This document shows, one piece after another, positions 10,469 to 24,503 of a DNA stretch of 64,000 nucleotides (the first letter of the stretch is position 1; every line of letters begins with the position of its first letter). The stretch covers positions 21,075,001 to 21,139,000 of the forward strand of contig NC_079875.1 in assembly GCF_029227915.1 (NCBI RefSeq). The letters run 5' to 3'. The position numbers were made by a program, and so were the translations under genes. Below the pieces are notes generated by a model. The model made no database searches. It had not been told where the DNA came from and saw nothing but the letters and a program-made list of their open reading frames with translations. Origin of the DNA: Hydractinia symbiolongicarpus. Taxonomy: Eukaryota; Cnidaria; Hydrozoa; Anthoathecata; Hydractiniidae.

Positions 10469-12982
10469 CAATGGTAACCTGCGCAGGCAGATGGAACCTC
10501 GTGATTTACGTGTGAGGTCTTTATTTGACTGCAAAAGGCCATATTAAAGCCTTTATATGACTGTGCACGTAGTTAAGAGTGTTCTAAGGCGACGGCGCTA
10601 ATGCAAACGACTTGGGATGTTGTAGCGCATTGAGACTGGAACGACTAGTCCAATGGTAACCTGCACAGGCAGATGGAACCACGTGATTTACGTGTGAGGC
10701 CTTTATTAGACTGCAAAAGGTCATATTACAGCCCTTATAGGACTGTGTACGTAGTTAAGAGTGTTCTAAGGCGACGGCGCTAATGAAAGCAACCTTAGAC
10801 GTTGTAGCGCATTGAGACTGGAACGACTAGTCCAATGCTAACCTGCGCAGGCAGATTGAACCACGTGATTTACGTGCGAGGCTTTTATTACCCTGCAAAA
10901 CGCCATATTACGGTCGTTATAGGGCTGTGCACGTAGTTAAGAGTGTTCTAAGGCCATGGCGCTAAGGAAAACCACTTTGAAAGTTGTAGTGCATTGAGAC
11001 TGGAAGGAATAGTCTAATGGTAACCTGCGAAGGGAGATGGAGCGGCGTGATTTAATTGTGCGTTCTTTATTAGAGTTCAAAAGGCCATATTACGGTCTTT
11101 ATAGCACTGTGCACGTAGTTAAGAGTGTTCTAAGGCAACGGCGCTAATGAAGACGACTTGGGACGTTGTAGCGCATTGAGACTGGAACGACTAGTCCAAT
11201 GGTAACCGGCGCAGGCATCTGAAACCACTTGAGTTACGTCTGCGGCCTTTATTTGACTGCAAAAGGCCATATTACAGCCTTTATAGGACTGTGCACGCAG
11301 TTATTGGTGTTCTAAGGCGACGGCGCTAATGAAAGCGACTTTCGACGATGAAGCGCATTGAGACTGGAACGACTAGTCCAATGGTAACCTGCGCAGGTAG
11401 ATGGAACCACGTGATTTACGTGTGAGGCCTTTATTAGACTGCAAAAAGCCATATTCCAGCCTTTAAACGACTGTGCACGCAGTTAATGGTGTTCTAAGGC
11501 GACGGCGCTAATGAAAGCGACTTTCGACGATGAAGCGCATTGAGACTGGAACGACTAGTCCAATGGTAACCTGCGCAGGCAGATGGAACAACGTGATTTA
11601 CGTGTGAGGTCTTTATTACCCTGCAAAACGCCATATTACGGTCGTTATAGGGCTGTGCACGTAATTAAGAGAGCTCTAAAGCCACGGCGCTAAATAGAAC
11701 CACTTGGAACGTTGTAGGGCATTGAGACTGGAAGGAATAGTCAATTGGTAACCTGCGCAGGCAGATGGAACCTAGTGATTTACGTGTGAGGTCTTTATTA
11801 GACTGCAAAAGGTCATATTACAGCCTTTATAGGACTGTGCACGTAGTTAAGAGAGTTCTAAGGCGACGGCGCTAATGAAAACGACTTGGGACGTTGTAGC
11901 GCATTGAGACTGGAACGAATAGTCCAATGGTAACCTGCACAGGCAGATGGAACAACGTGATTTACGTGTGAGGCCTTTATTACCCTGCAAAACGCCATAT
12001 TACGGTCGTTATAGGGCTGTGCACGTAATTAAGAGAGCTCTAAAGCCACGGCGCTAAATAGAACCACTTGGAACGTTGTAGGGCATTGAGACTGGAAGGA
12101 ATAGTCCAATGGTAAGCTGGCCCAGGCAGAGGGAACCACGTGATTTACGTGTGAGGCCTTTATTACACTGCAAAAGGCCATATTACAGCCTTTATAGGAA
12201 GATGCACGTAGGTAAGAGTGTTGTAAAGCGACGGCGCTAATGAAAACGACTTGGGATGTTGTAGCGCATTGAGACTGGAACGACTAGTCCAATGGTAACC
12301 TGCGCAGGCAGATGGAACCTCGTGATTTACGTGTGAGGTCTTTATTTGACTGCAAAAGGCCATATTAAAGCCTTTATATGACTGTGCACGTAGTTAAGAG
12401 TGTTCTAAGCCGACGGCACTAATGAAAACGACTTGGGATGTTGTAGCGCATTGAGACTGGAACGACTAGTCCAATGGTAACCTGCACAGGCAGATGGAAC
12501 CACGTGATTTACGTGTGAGGCCTTTATTAGACTGCAAAAGGTCATATTACAGCCCTTATAGGACTGTGTACGTAGTTAAGAGTGTTCTAAAGCGACGGCG
12601 CTAATGAAAACAACTTGGGACGTTGTAGCGCATTGAGACTGGAAGGAATAGTCCAATGGTAACCTGCGCAGACAGGTGAAACCACGTGATTTACGTGTGA
12701 GGTCTTTATTAGACTGCAAAAGGCCATAATACGGTCGTTATAGGGCTGTGCACGTAATTAAGAGAGTTCTGAGGCCACGGCGCCAAGGAGAACCACTTGG
12801 AACGTTGTTCTGCATTGAGACTGGAAGGAATAGTCAATTGGTAACCTGCGCAGGCAGATGGAACCTCGTGATTTACGTGTGAGGTCTTTATTAGACTGCA
12901 AAAGGTCATATTACAGCCTTTATAGGACTGTGCACGTAGTTAAGAGAGTTCTAAGGCGACGGCGCTAATGAAAACGACTTGG

Positions 12983-13164
12983 GACGTTGTAGCGCATTGA
13001 GACTGGAACGAATAGTCCAATGGTAACCTGCACAGGCAGATGGAACAACGTGATTTACGTGTGAGGCCTTTATTACCCTGCAAAACGCCATATTACGGTC
13101 GTTATAGGGCTGTGCACGTAATTAAGAGAGCTCTAAAGCCACGGCGCTAAATAGAACCACTTGG
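12983..13164 (+). repeat. Extra 182-bp monomer present in HOR copies 2 and 3 only
   Basis: This monomer-length segment has no counterpart in copy 1 (junction at 2,243-2,248) but is present in copy 3 at the same relative place (about 25,906-26,087). It spans the end of one monomer and most of an N-family monomer with the words accctgcaaaacgcc and gagagctctaaagcc. Its ends are uncertain by the six bases of shared acttgg. Confidence 0.85.
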
Positions 13165-14690
13165 AACGTTGTAGGGCATTGAGACTGGAAGGAATAGTCC
13201 AATGGTAAGCTGGCCCAGGCAGAGGGAACCTCGTGATTTACGTGTGAGGCCTTTATTACACTGCAAAAGGCCATATTACAGCCTTTATAGGAAGATGCAC
13301 GTAGTTAAGAGTGTTGTAAAGCGACGGCGCTAATGAAAACGACTTGGGATGTTGTAGCGCATTGAGACTGGAACGACTAGTCCAATGGTAACCTGCGCAG
13401 GCAGATGGAACCTCGTGATTTACGTGTGAGGTCTTTATTTGACTGCAAAAGGCCATATTAAAGCCTTTATATGACTGTGCACGTAGTTAAGAGTGTTCTA
13501 AGGCGACGGCACTAATGAAAACGACTTGGGATGTTGTAGCGCATTGAGACTGGAACGACTAGTCCAATGGTAACCTGCACAGGCAGATGGAACCACGTGA
13601 TTTACGTGTGAGGCCTTTATTAGACTGCAAAAGGTCATATTACAGCCCTTATAGGACTGTGTACGTAGTTAAGAGTATTCTAAAGCGACGGCGCTAATGA
13701 AAACAACTTGGGACGTTGTAGCGCATTGAGACTGGAAGGAATAGTCCAATGGTAACCTGCGCAGACAGGTGAAACCACGTGATTTACGTGTGAGGTCTTT
13801 ATTAGACTGCAAAAGGCCATAATACGGTCGTTATAGGGCTGTGCACGTAATTAAGAGAGTTCTGAGGCCACGGCGCTAAGGAGAACCACTTGGAACGTTG
13901 TTCTGCATTGAGACTGGAAGGAATAGTCAATTGGTAACCTGCGCAGGCAGATGGAACCTCGTGATTTACGTCTACGGCCTTTATTTGACTGCAAAAGGCC
14001 ATATTACAGCCTTTATAGGACTGTGCACGCAGTTAATGGTGTTCCAAGGCGACGGCGCTAATGAAAGCGACTTTGGACGATGTAGCGCATTGAGACTGGA
14101 AGGAATATCCCAATGGTAACCTGCGCAGGGAGATGGAGCGGCGTGATTTAATTGTGCGTCCTTTATTAGACTGCAAAACGCCATATTACGGTCTTTATAG
14201 CACTGTGCACGTAGTTAAGAGTATTCTAAGGCAACGGCGCTAAGGAAAACCACTTGGAACGTTGCAGTGCATTGACTATGGAAGGAATATTCCAATGGTA
14301 ACTGGCGCAGGCATCTGAAACCACTTGAGTTACGTCTACGGCCTTTATTTGACTGCAAAAGGCCATATTACAGCCTTTATAGGACTGTGCACGCAGGTAA
14401 TGGTGTTCCAAGGCGACGGCGCTAATGAAAGCGACTTTGGACGATGTAGTGCATTGAGACTGGAACGACTAGTCCAATGGTAACCTGCGCAGGCAAATGG
14501 AACCATGTGATTTACGTGCGAGGCCTTTATTAGGCTGCAAAAAGGCATATCACAGCCTTTGTAGGACTGTGCACGTAGTTAAAAGTGTTCTAAGACAACG
14601 GCGCTAATGAAAACGACTTGGGACGTTGTAGCGCATTGAGACTGGAACGACTAGTCCAATGGTAACCTGCGCAGGCAAATGGAACCATGT

Positions 14691-16148
14691 GATTTACGTG
14701 CGAGGCCTTTATTAGGCTGCAAAAAGGCATATCACAGCCTTTGTAGGACTGTGCACGTAGTTAAAAGTGTTCTAAGACAACGGCGCTAATGAAAACGACT
14801 TGGGACGTTGTAGCGCATTGAGACTGGAACGAATAGTCCAATGGTAACCTGCACAGGCAGATGGAACAACGTGATTTACGTGTGAGGCCTTTATTACCCT
14901 GCAAAAGGTCATATTACAGCCTTTATAGGACTGTGCACGTAGTGAAGAGAGTTCTAAGGCGACGGCGCTAATGAAAACGACTTGGGACGTTGTAGCGCAT
15001 TGAGACTGGAACGAATATTCCAATGGTAACCTGCACAGGCAGATGGAACAACGTGATTTACGTGTGAGGCCTTTATTACCCTGCAAAACGCCATATTACG
15101 GTCGTTATAGGGCTGTGCACGTAATTAAGAGAGCTCTAAAGCCACGGCGTTATCTAGAACCACTTGGAACGTTGTAGGGCATTGAGACTGAAAGGAATAG
15201 TCCAATGGTAAGCTGCCCAGGCAGAGGGAAACCCCGTGATTTACGTGTGAGGCTTTTATTACACTGCAAAAGGCCATATTACAGCCTTTATAGGAAGATG
15301 CACGTAGTTAAGAGTGTTGTAAAACGACGGCGCTAATGAAAGCGACCTTAGACGTTGTAGCGCATTGAGACTGGAACGACTAGTCCAATGCTAACCTGCG
15401 CAGGCAGATAGAACCACGTGATTTACGTGCGAGGCCTTTATTAGGCTGCAAAAAGGCATATCACAGCCTTTGTAGGACTGTGCACGTAGTTAAAAGTGTT
15501 CTAAGACAACGGCGCTAATGAAAACGACTTGGGACGTTGTAGCGCATTGAGACTGGAACGAATAGTCCAATGGTAACCTGCACAGGCAGATGGAACAACG
15601 TGATTTACGTGTGAGGCCTTTATTACCCTGCAAAAGGTCATATTACAGCCTTTATAGGACTGTGCACGTAGTGAAGAGAGTTCTAAGGCGACGGCGCTAA
15701 TGAAAACGACTTGGGACGTTGTAGCGCATTGAGACTGGAACGAATATTCCAATGGTAACCTGCACAGGCAGATGGAACAACGTGATTTACGTGTGAGGCC
15801 TTTATTACCCTGCAAAACGCCATATTACGGTCGTTATAGGGCTGTGCACGTAATTAAGAGAGCTCTAAAGCCACGGCGTTATCTAGAACCACTTGGAACG
15901 TTGTAGGGCATTGAGACTGAAAGGAATAGTCCAATGGTAAGCTGCCCAGGCAGAGGGAAACCCCGTGATTTACGTGTGAGGCTTTTATTACACTGCAAAA
16001 GGCCATATTACAGCCTTTATAGGAAGATGCACGTAGTTAAGAGTGTTGTAAAACGACGGCGCTAATGAAAGCGACCTTAGACGTTGTAGCGCATTGAGAC
16101 TGGAACGACTAGTCCAATGCTAACCTGCGCAGGCAGATAGAACCACGT
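14691..16148 (+). repeat. 729-bp tetramer tandem duplication, copy 2
   Basis: Two units, 14,691-15,419 and 15,420-16,148, repeat at offset 729: four monomers, one of 183 bp because of gggaaaccccgtg in place of gggaaccacgtg. Each unit begins with a W monomer and runs through N- and P-type monomers. Copy 1 has this module once (from 3,775). Copy 3 has it twice, at 27,614-28,342 and 28,343-29,071. Confidence 0.9.
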
Positions 16149-19100
16149 GATTTACGTGCGAGGCTTTTATTAGACTGCAAAAGGCCATATTACAGCCTTT
16201 ATAGGAAGATGCACGTAGTTAAGAGTGTTGTAAAGCGACGGCGCTAATGAAAACGACTTGGGATGTTGTAGCACACTGAGACTGGAAAGACTAGTCCAAT
16301 GGTAACCGGCGCAGGCAACTCAAACCGCGTGATTTAAGTGTGCGGCCTTTATTAGACTGCAAAAGGCCATACTAAGGTCTTTATAGGACTCTACACGTAG
16401 TTAAGAGTGTTCTAAGGCGACGGCACTAATGAAAACGACTTGGGATGTTGTAGCGCATTGAGACTGGAACGACTAGTCCAATGGTAACCTGCACAGGCAG
16501 ATGGAACCACGTGATTTACGTGTGAGGCCTTTATTAGACTGCAAAAGGTCATATTACAGCCCTTATAGGACTGTGTACGTAGTTAAGAGTGTTCTAAGGC
16601 GACGGCGCTAATGAAAGCGACTTTGGACGATGAAGCGCATTGAGACTGGAACGACTAGTCCAATGGTAACTTGTCCAGGCAGATGGAACCACGTGATTTA
16701 CGCGTGAGGCCTTTATTAGACTGCAAAAAGCCATATTACAGCCTTTATAAGACTGTGCACGTAGTTAAGAGTGTTGTAAGGCAACGGCGCTAATGAGAAC
16801 GACTTGGTACGTTGTAGCGCATTGAGACTGGAACGACTAGTCCAATGGTAACCTGCGCAGGTAGATGGAACCACGTGATTTACGTGTGAGGCCTTTATTA
16901 GACTGCAAAAAGCCATATTCCAGCCTTTAAACGACTGTGCACGCAGTTAATGGTGTTCTAAGGCGACGGCGCTAATGAAAGCGACTTTCGACGATGAAGC
17001 GCATTGAGACTGGAACGACTAGTCCAATGGTAACCTGCGCAGGCAGGTGAAACCACGTGATTTACGTGTGAGGTATTTATTAGACTGCAAAAGGCCATAA
17101 TACGGTCGTTATAGGGCTGTGCACGTAATTAAGAGAGTTCTGAGGCCACGGCGCTAAGGAGAACCACTTGGAACGTTGTTGTGCATTGAGACTGGAAGGA
17201 ATAGTCAATTGGTAACCTGCGCAGGCAGATGGAACGTCGTGATTTACGTGTGAGTTTATATTAGTCTTTAAAAGGCCATATTACAGCCTTTGTAGGAAGA
17301 TGCACGTAGTTAAGAGTGTTGTAAAGCGACGGCGCTAATGAAAGCGACCTTAGACGTTGTAGTGCATTGAGACTGGAACGACTAGTCCAATGCTAACCTG
17401 CGCAGGCAGATAGAACCACGTGATTTACGTGCGAGGCTTTCATTAGACTGCAAAAGGCCATATTACAGCCTTTATAGGAAGATGCACGTAGTTAAGAGTG
17501 TTGTAAAGCGACGGCGCTAATGAAAACGACTTGGGATGTTGTAGCACACTGAGACTGGAAAGACTAGTCCAATGGTAACCGGCGCAGGCAACTCAAACCG
17601 CGTGATTTAAGTGTGCGGCCTTTATTAGACTGCAAAAGGCCATACTACGGTCTTTATAGGACTCTACACGTAGTTAAGAGTGTTCTAAGGCGACGGCACT
17701 AATGAAAACGACTTGGGATGTTGTAGCGCATTGAGACTGGAACGACTAGTCCAATGGTAACCTGCACAGGCAGATGGAACCACGTGATTTACGTGTGAGG
17801 CCTTTATTAGACTGCAAAAAGCCATATTCCAGCCTTTAAACGACTGTGCACGCAGTTAATGGTGTTCTAAGGCGACGGCGCTAATGAAAGCGACTTTCGA
17901 CGATGAAGCGCATTGAGACTGGAACGACTAGTCCAATGGTAACCTGCGCAGGCAGGTGAAACCACGTGATTTACGTGTGAGGTATTTATTAGACTGCAAA
18001 AGGCCATAATACGGTCGTTATAGGGCTGTGCACGTAATTAAGAGAGTTCTGAGGCCACGGCGCTAAGGAGAACCACTTGGAACGTTGTTGTGCATTGAGA
18101 CTGGAAGGAATAGTCAATTGGTAACCTGCGCAGGCAGATGGAACGTCGTGATTTACGTGTGAGTTTATATTAGTCTTTAAAAGACCATATTACAGCCTTT
18201 ATAGCACTGTGCACGTAGTTAAGAGTGTTCTAAGGCCACGGCGCTAATGAAAGCGACCTTAGACGTTGTAGCGCATTGAGACTGGAACGAATAGTCCAAT
18301 GGTAACCTGCACAGGCATATGGAACAACGTGATTTACGTGTGAGGCCTTTATTACCCTGCAAAACGCCATATTACGGTCGTTATAGGGCTGTGCACGTAA
18401 TTAAGAGAGCTCTAAAGCCACGGCGCTAAATAGAACCACTTGGAACGTTGTAGGGCATTGAGACTGGAAGGAATAGTCCAATGGTAAGCTGCCCAGGCAG
18501 AGGGAACCACGTGATTTACGTGTGAGGCCTTTATTACACTGCAAAGGCCATATTACAGCCTTTATAGGAAGATGCACGTAGTTAAGAGTGTTGTAAAGCG
18601 ACGGCGCTAAGGAAAACGACTTGGGATGATGTAGCGCATTAAGACTGGAACGACTAGTCCAATGATAACCTGCGCAGGCAGATGGAACCTCGTGATTTAC
18701 GTGTGAGGCTTTTATTAGACTGCAAAAAGCCATATTACAGCCTTTAAACGACTGTGCACGCAGTTAATGGTGTTCTAAGGCGACGGCGCTAATGAAAGCG
18801 ACTTTCGACGATGAAGCGCATTGAGACTGGAACGACTAGTCCAATGGTAAGCTGCACAGGCAGATGAAACCACGTGATTTACGTGTGAGGCCTTCATTAC
18901 CCTGCAAAACGCCATATTACGGTCGTTATAGGGCTGTGCACGTAATTAAGAGTGCTCTAAAGCCACGGCGCTAAATAGAACCACTTGGAACGTTGTAGGG
19001 CATTGAGACTGGAAGGAATAGTCCAATGGTAAGCTGCCCAGGCAGAGGGAACCACGTGATTTACGTGTGAGGCCTTTATTAGACTGGAAAAGGGCATATT

Positions 19101-21045
19101 ATAGACTTTCTAGGACGATGCACGTAGTTTAGAGTGTTCTAAAGCGACGGCGCTAATGAAAACAACTTGGGACGTTGTAGCGCATTGAGACTGGAAAGAA
19201 TAGTCCAATGGTAACCTGCGCAGACAGGTGAAACCACGTGATTTACGTGTGAGGTCTTTATTAGACTGCAAAAGGCCATAATACGGTCGTTATAGGGCTG
19301 TGCACGTAATTAAGAGAGTTCTGAGGCGACGGCGCTAATGAAAACGACTTGGGACGTTGTAGCGCATTGAAACTGGAACGAATAGTCCAATGGTAACCTG
19401 CACAGGCAGATGGAACAACGTGATTTACGTGTGAGGCCTTCATTACCCTGCAAAACGCCATATTACGGTCGTTATAGGGCTGTGCACGTAATTAAGAGTG
19501 CTCTAAAGCCACGGCGCTAAATAGAACCACTTGGAACGTTGTAGGGCATTGAGACTGGAAGGAATAGTCCAATGGTAAGCTGCCCAGGCAGAGGGAACCA
19601 CGTGATTTAAGTGTGCGGCCTTTATTAGACTGCAAAAGGCCATACTACGGTCTTTATAGGACTCTACACGTAGTTAAGAGTGTTTTAAGGCCACGGCGCT
19701 AAGGAGAACTACTTGGAACGTTGTAGTGCAATGACACTGGAAGGAAGAGTCCAATGGTAAGCTGCGCAGGCAGGTGAAACCACGTGATTTACGTGTGAGG
19801 CCTTTATTAGACTGCAAAAGGCCATATTACAGCCTTTATAGGACGATGCACGTAGTTAAGAGTGTTGAAAAGCGACGGCGCTAAGGAAAACGACTTGGGA
19901 CGTTGTACTACATTGAGACTTGAAGGACTAGTCCAATGGTAACCTGCGCAGGCAGATGGAACCTCGTGATTTACGTGTGAGGTCTTTATTTGACTGCAAA
20001 AGGCCATATTAAAGCCTTTATATGACTGTGCACGTAGTTAAGAGTGTTCTAAGGCGACGGCGCTAATGAAAACGACTTGGGATGTTGTAGCGCATTGAGA
20101 CTGGAACGACTAGTCCAATGGTAACCTGCACAGGCAGATGGAACCACGTGATTTACGTGTGAGGCCTTTATTAGACTGCAAAAGGTCATATTACAGCCCT
20201 TATAGGACTGTGTACGTAGTTAAGAGTGTTCTAAGGCGACGGCGCTAATGAAAGCAACCTTAGACGTTGTAGCGCATTGAGACTGGAACGACTAGTCCAA
20301 TGCTAACCTGCGCAGGCAGATTGAACCACGTGATTTACGTGCGAGGCTTTTATTACCCTGCAAAACGCCATATTACGGTCGTTATAGGGCTGTGCACGTA
20401 GTTAAGAGTGTTCTAAGGCCATGGCGCTAAGGAAAACCACTTTGAAAGTTGTAGTGCATTGAGACTGGAAGGAATAGTCTAATGGTAACCTGCGAAGGGA
20501 GATGGAGCGGCGTGATTTAATTGTGCGTTCTTTATTAGAGTTCAAAAGGCCATATTACGGTCTTTATAGCACTGTGCACGTATTTAAGAGTGTTCTAAGG
20601 CAACGGCGCTAATGAAGACGACTTGGGACGTTGTAGCGCATTGAGACTGGAACGACTAGTCCAATGGTAACCGGCGCAGGCATCTGAAACCACTTGAGTT
20701 ACGTCTGCGGCCTTTATTTGACTGCAAAAGGCCATATTACAGCCTTTATAGGACTGTGCACGCAGTTATTGGTGTTCTAAGGCGACGGCGCTAATGAAAG
20801 CGACTTTCGACGATGAAGCGCATTGAGACTGGAACGACTAGTCCAATGGTAACCTGCGCAGGTAGATGGAACCACGTGATTTACGTGTGAGGCCTTTATT
20901 AGACTGCAAAAAGCCATATTCCAGCCTTTAAACGACTGTGCACGCAGTTAATGGTGTTCTAAGGCGACGGCGCTAATGAAAGCGACTTTCGACGATGAAG
21001 CGCATTGAGACTGGAACGACTAGTCCAATGGTAACCTGCGCAGGC

Positions 21046-24000
21046 AGATGGAACCACGTGATTTACGTGTGAGGCCTTTATTAGACTGCAAAAAGCCATA
21101 TTACAGCCTTTATAGGACTGTGCACGTAGTTAAGAGTGTTGTAAGGCAACGGCGCTAATGAAAACGACTTGGGACGTTGTAGCGCAATGAGACTGGAACG
21201 ACTAGTCCAATGGTAACTTGTCCAGGCAGATGGAACCACGTGATTTACGCGTGAGCCCTTTATTAGACTGCAAAAAGCCATATTACAGCCTTTATAGGAC
21301 TGTGCACGTAGTTAAGAGTGTTGTAAGGTCACAGCACTAAGGAAAACGACTTGGGACGTTGTAGCGCATTGAGACCGGAACTAATAGTCCAATGGTAACC
21401 TGCACAGGCAGATGGAACAACGTGATTTACGTGTGAGGCCTTTATTACCCTGCAAAACGCCATATTACGGTCGTTATAGGGCTGTGCACGTAATTAAGAG
21501 AGCTCTAAAGCCACGGCGCTAAATAGAACCACTTGGAACGTTGTAGGGCATTGAGACTGGAAGGAATAGTCCAATGGTAAGCTGCCCAGGCAGAGGGAAC
21601 CACGTGATTTACGTGTGAGGCCTTTATTACACTGCAAAAGGCCATATTACAGCCTTTATAGGAAGATGCACGTAGTTAAGAGTGTTGTAAAGCGACGGCG
21701 CTAAGGAAAACGACTTGGGACGTTGTACCACATTGAGACTTGAAGGACTAGTCCAATGGTAAGCTGCGCAGACAGGTGAAACCACGTGATTTACGTGTGA
21801 GGCCTTTATTAGACTGCAAAAGGCTATACTACAGCCTTTATAGATCTGTGCACGTAGTTAAGAGTGTTCTAAGGCCATGGCGCTAAGGAAAACCACTTTG
21901 AAAGTTGTAGTGCATTGAGACTGGAAGGAATAGTCCAATGGTAACCTGCGCAGGGAGATGGAGCGGCGTGATTTAATTGTGCGTCCTTTATTAGACTGCA
22001 AAAGGCCATATTACGGTCTTTATAGCACTGTGCACGTAGTTAAGAGTGTTCTAAGGCCACAGCACTAAGGAAAACGACTTGGGACGTTGTAGCGCATTGA
22101 GACTGGAAGGAATAGTCCAATGGTAACCTGCGCAGACAGGTGAAACCACGTGATTTACGTGTGATGTCTTTATTAGACTGCAAAAGGCCATAATACGGTC
22201 GTTATAGGGCTGTGCACGTAATTAAGAGAGTTCTGAGGCGACGGCGCTAATGAAAACGACTTGGGACGTTGTAGCGCATTGAAACTGGAACGAATAGTCC
22301 AATGGTAACCTGCACAGGCAGATGGAACAACGTGATTTACGTGTGAGGCCTTCATTACCCTGCAAAACGCCATATTACGGTCGTTATAGGGCTGTGGACG
22401 TAATTAAAAGAGCTCTAAAGCCACGGCGCTAAATAGAACCACTTGGAACGTTGTAGGGCATTGAGACTGGAACGACTAGTCCAATGGTAACCTGCGCAGG
22501 CAACTCAAACCGCGTGATTTAAGTGTGCGGCCTTTATTAGACTGCAAAAGGCCATACTATGGTCTTTATAGGACTCTACACGTAGTTAAGAGTGTTTTAA
22601 GGCCACGGCGCTAAGGAGAACTACTTGGAACGTTGTAGTGCAATGACACTGGAAGGAATAGTCCAATGGTAAGCTGCGCAGGCAGGTGAAACCACGTGAT
22701 TTACGTGTGAGGCCTTTATTAGACTGCAAAAGGCCATATTACAGCCTTTATAGGACGATGCACGTAGTTAAGAGTGTTGAAAAGCGACGGCGCTAAGGAA
22801 AACGACTTGGGACGTTGTACTACATTGAGACTTGAAGGACTAGTCCAATGGTAACCTGCGCAGGCAGATGGAACCACGTGATTTACGTGTGAGGCCTTTA
22901 TTACCCTGCAAAACGCCATATTACGGTCGTTATAGGGCTGTGCACGTAATTAAGAGTGCTCTAAAGCCACGGCGCTAAATAGAACCACTTGGAACGTTGT
23001 AGGGCATTGAGACTGGAAGGAATAGTCCAATGGTAAGCTGCCCAGGCAGAGGGAACCACGTGATTTAAGTGTGCGGCCTTTATTAGACTGCAAAAGGCCA
23101 TACTACGGTCTTTATAGGACTCTACACGTAGTTAAGAGTGTTTTAAGGCCACGGCGCTAAGGAGAACTACTTGGAACGTTGTAGTGCAATGACACTGGAA
23201 GGAATAGTCCAATGGTAAGCTGCGCAGGCAGGTGAAACCACGTGATTTACGTGTGAGGCCTTTATTAGACTGCAAAAGGCCATATTACAGCCTTTATAGG
23301 ACGATGCACGTAGTTAAGAGTGTTGAAAAGCGACGGCGCTAAGGAAAACGACTTGGGACGTTGTACTACATTGAGACTTGAAGGACTAGTCCAATGGTAA
23401 CCTGCGCAGGCAGATGGAACCTCGTGATTTACGTGTGAGGTCTTTATTTGACTGCAAAATGCCATATTAAAGCCTTTATATGACTGTGCACGTAGTTAAG
23501 AGTGTTCTAAGGCGACGGCGCTAATGAAAACGACTTGGGATGTTGTAGCGCATTGAGACTGGAACGACTAGTCCAATGGTAACCTGCACAGGCAGATGGA
23601 ACCACGTGATTTACGTGTGAGGCCTTTATTAGACTGCAAAAGGTCATATTACAGCCCTTATAAGACTGTGCACGTAGTTAAGAGTGTTGTAAGGCAACGG
23701 CGCTAATGAGAACGACTTGGGACGTTGTAGCGCATTGAGACTGGAACGACAAGTCCAATGGTAATCGGCGCAGGCAGCTGAAACCGCGTGATTTACGTGT
23801 TAGGCCTTTATTAGACTGGAAAAGGCCACATTACGGTCTTTATAGCACTGTGCACGTAGTTAAGAGTATTCTAAGGCCATGGCGCTAAGGAAAACCACTT
23901 TGAAAGTTGTAGTGCATTGAGACTGGAAGGAATAGTCCAATGGTAACCTGCGCAGGGAGATGGAGCGGCGTGATTTAATTGTGCGTCCTTTATTAGACTG

Positions 24001-24503
24001 CAAAAGGCCATATTACGGTCTTTATGGCACTGTGCACGTAGTTAAGAGTGTTCTAAGGCAACGGCGCTAATGAAGACGACTTGGGACGTTGTAGCGCATT
24101 GAGACTGGAACGACTAGTCCAATGGTAACCGGCGCAGGCATCTGAAACCACTTGAGTTACGTCTGCGGCCTTTATTTGACTGCAAAAGGCCATATTACAG
24201 CCTTTATAGGACTGTGCACGCAGTTATTGGTGTTCTAAGGCGACGGCGCTAATGAAAGCGACTTTCGACGATGAAGCGCATTGAGACTGGAACGACTAGT
24301 CCAATGGTAACCTGCGCAGGTAGATGGAACCACGTGATTTACGTGTGAGGCCTTTATTAGACTGCAAAAAGCCATATTCCAGCCTTTAAACGACTGTGCA
24401 CGCAGTTAATGGTGTTCTAAGGCGACGGCGCTAATGAAAGCGACTTTCGACGATGAAGCGCATTGAGACTGGAACGACTAGTCCAATGGTAACCTGCGCA
24501 GGC
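21046..24503 (+). repeat. E unit: 3,458-bp 19-mer at the end of HOR copy 2
   Basis: Copy 1 ends at the point equivalent to 21,045; copy 2 continues for 3,458 bp (19 x 182). The last 1.6 kb of this unit (about 22,900-24,503) is largely a second version of about 19,442-21,045 at offset 3,458, with one stretch replaced (about 23,660-23,860). The extra length therefore looks like a 19-monomer tandem duplication. Within it, an approximately 546-bp trimer starting with a Q-type monomer also repeats (near 22,500 and 23,050). Confidence 0.82.

Larger units (their letters stand above)
847..11580 (+). repeat. Long HOR copy 1 (about 59 monomers, 10,734 bp)
   Basis: This segment aligns with 11,581 onward at offset 10,734, which changes to 10,916, then 11,645, then 9,465 as whole-monomer modules are gained or lost. 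The left edge falls near 842-847: copies agree to the right of it and diverge to the left (a at 841 against g in the other copies; agggcattg against agcgcattg further out). Relative to copies 2 and 3 it lacks one 182-bp monomer (joined at about 2,243-2,248), one 729-bp tetramer copy and the terminal 3,458-bp unit. It has a second 908-bp pentamer. It contains no coding sequence that I can support. Confidence 0.9.
11581..24503 (+). repeat. Long HOR copy 2 (about 71 monomers, 12,923 bp)
   Basis: It starts with the same sequence as 847 and 24,504 and matches copy 3 at offset 12,923, then 14,195 after a 1,272-bp difference. It carries two copies of the 729-bp tetramer (14,691-15,419 and 15,420-16,148) and none of the 908-bp pentamer. 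It ends with the 3,458-bp E unit (21,046-24,503) that copy 1 lacks. Over the stretches I compared, differences from copy 3 were rare single bases, for example 18,184, 19,959, 24,075, 24,085, 24,302 and 24,308. No genes are seen. Confidence 0.92.
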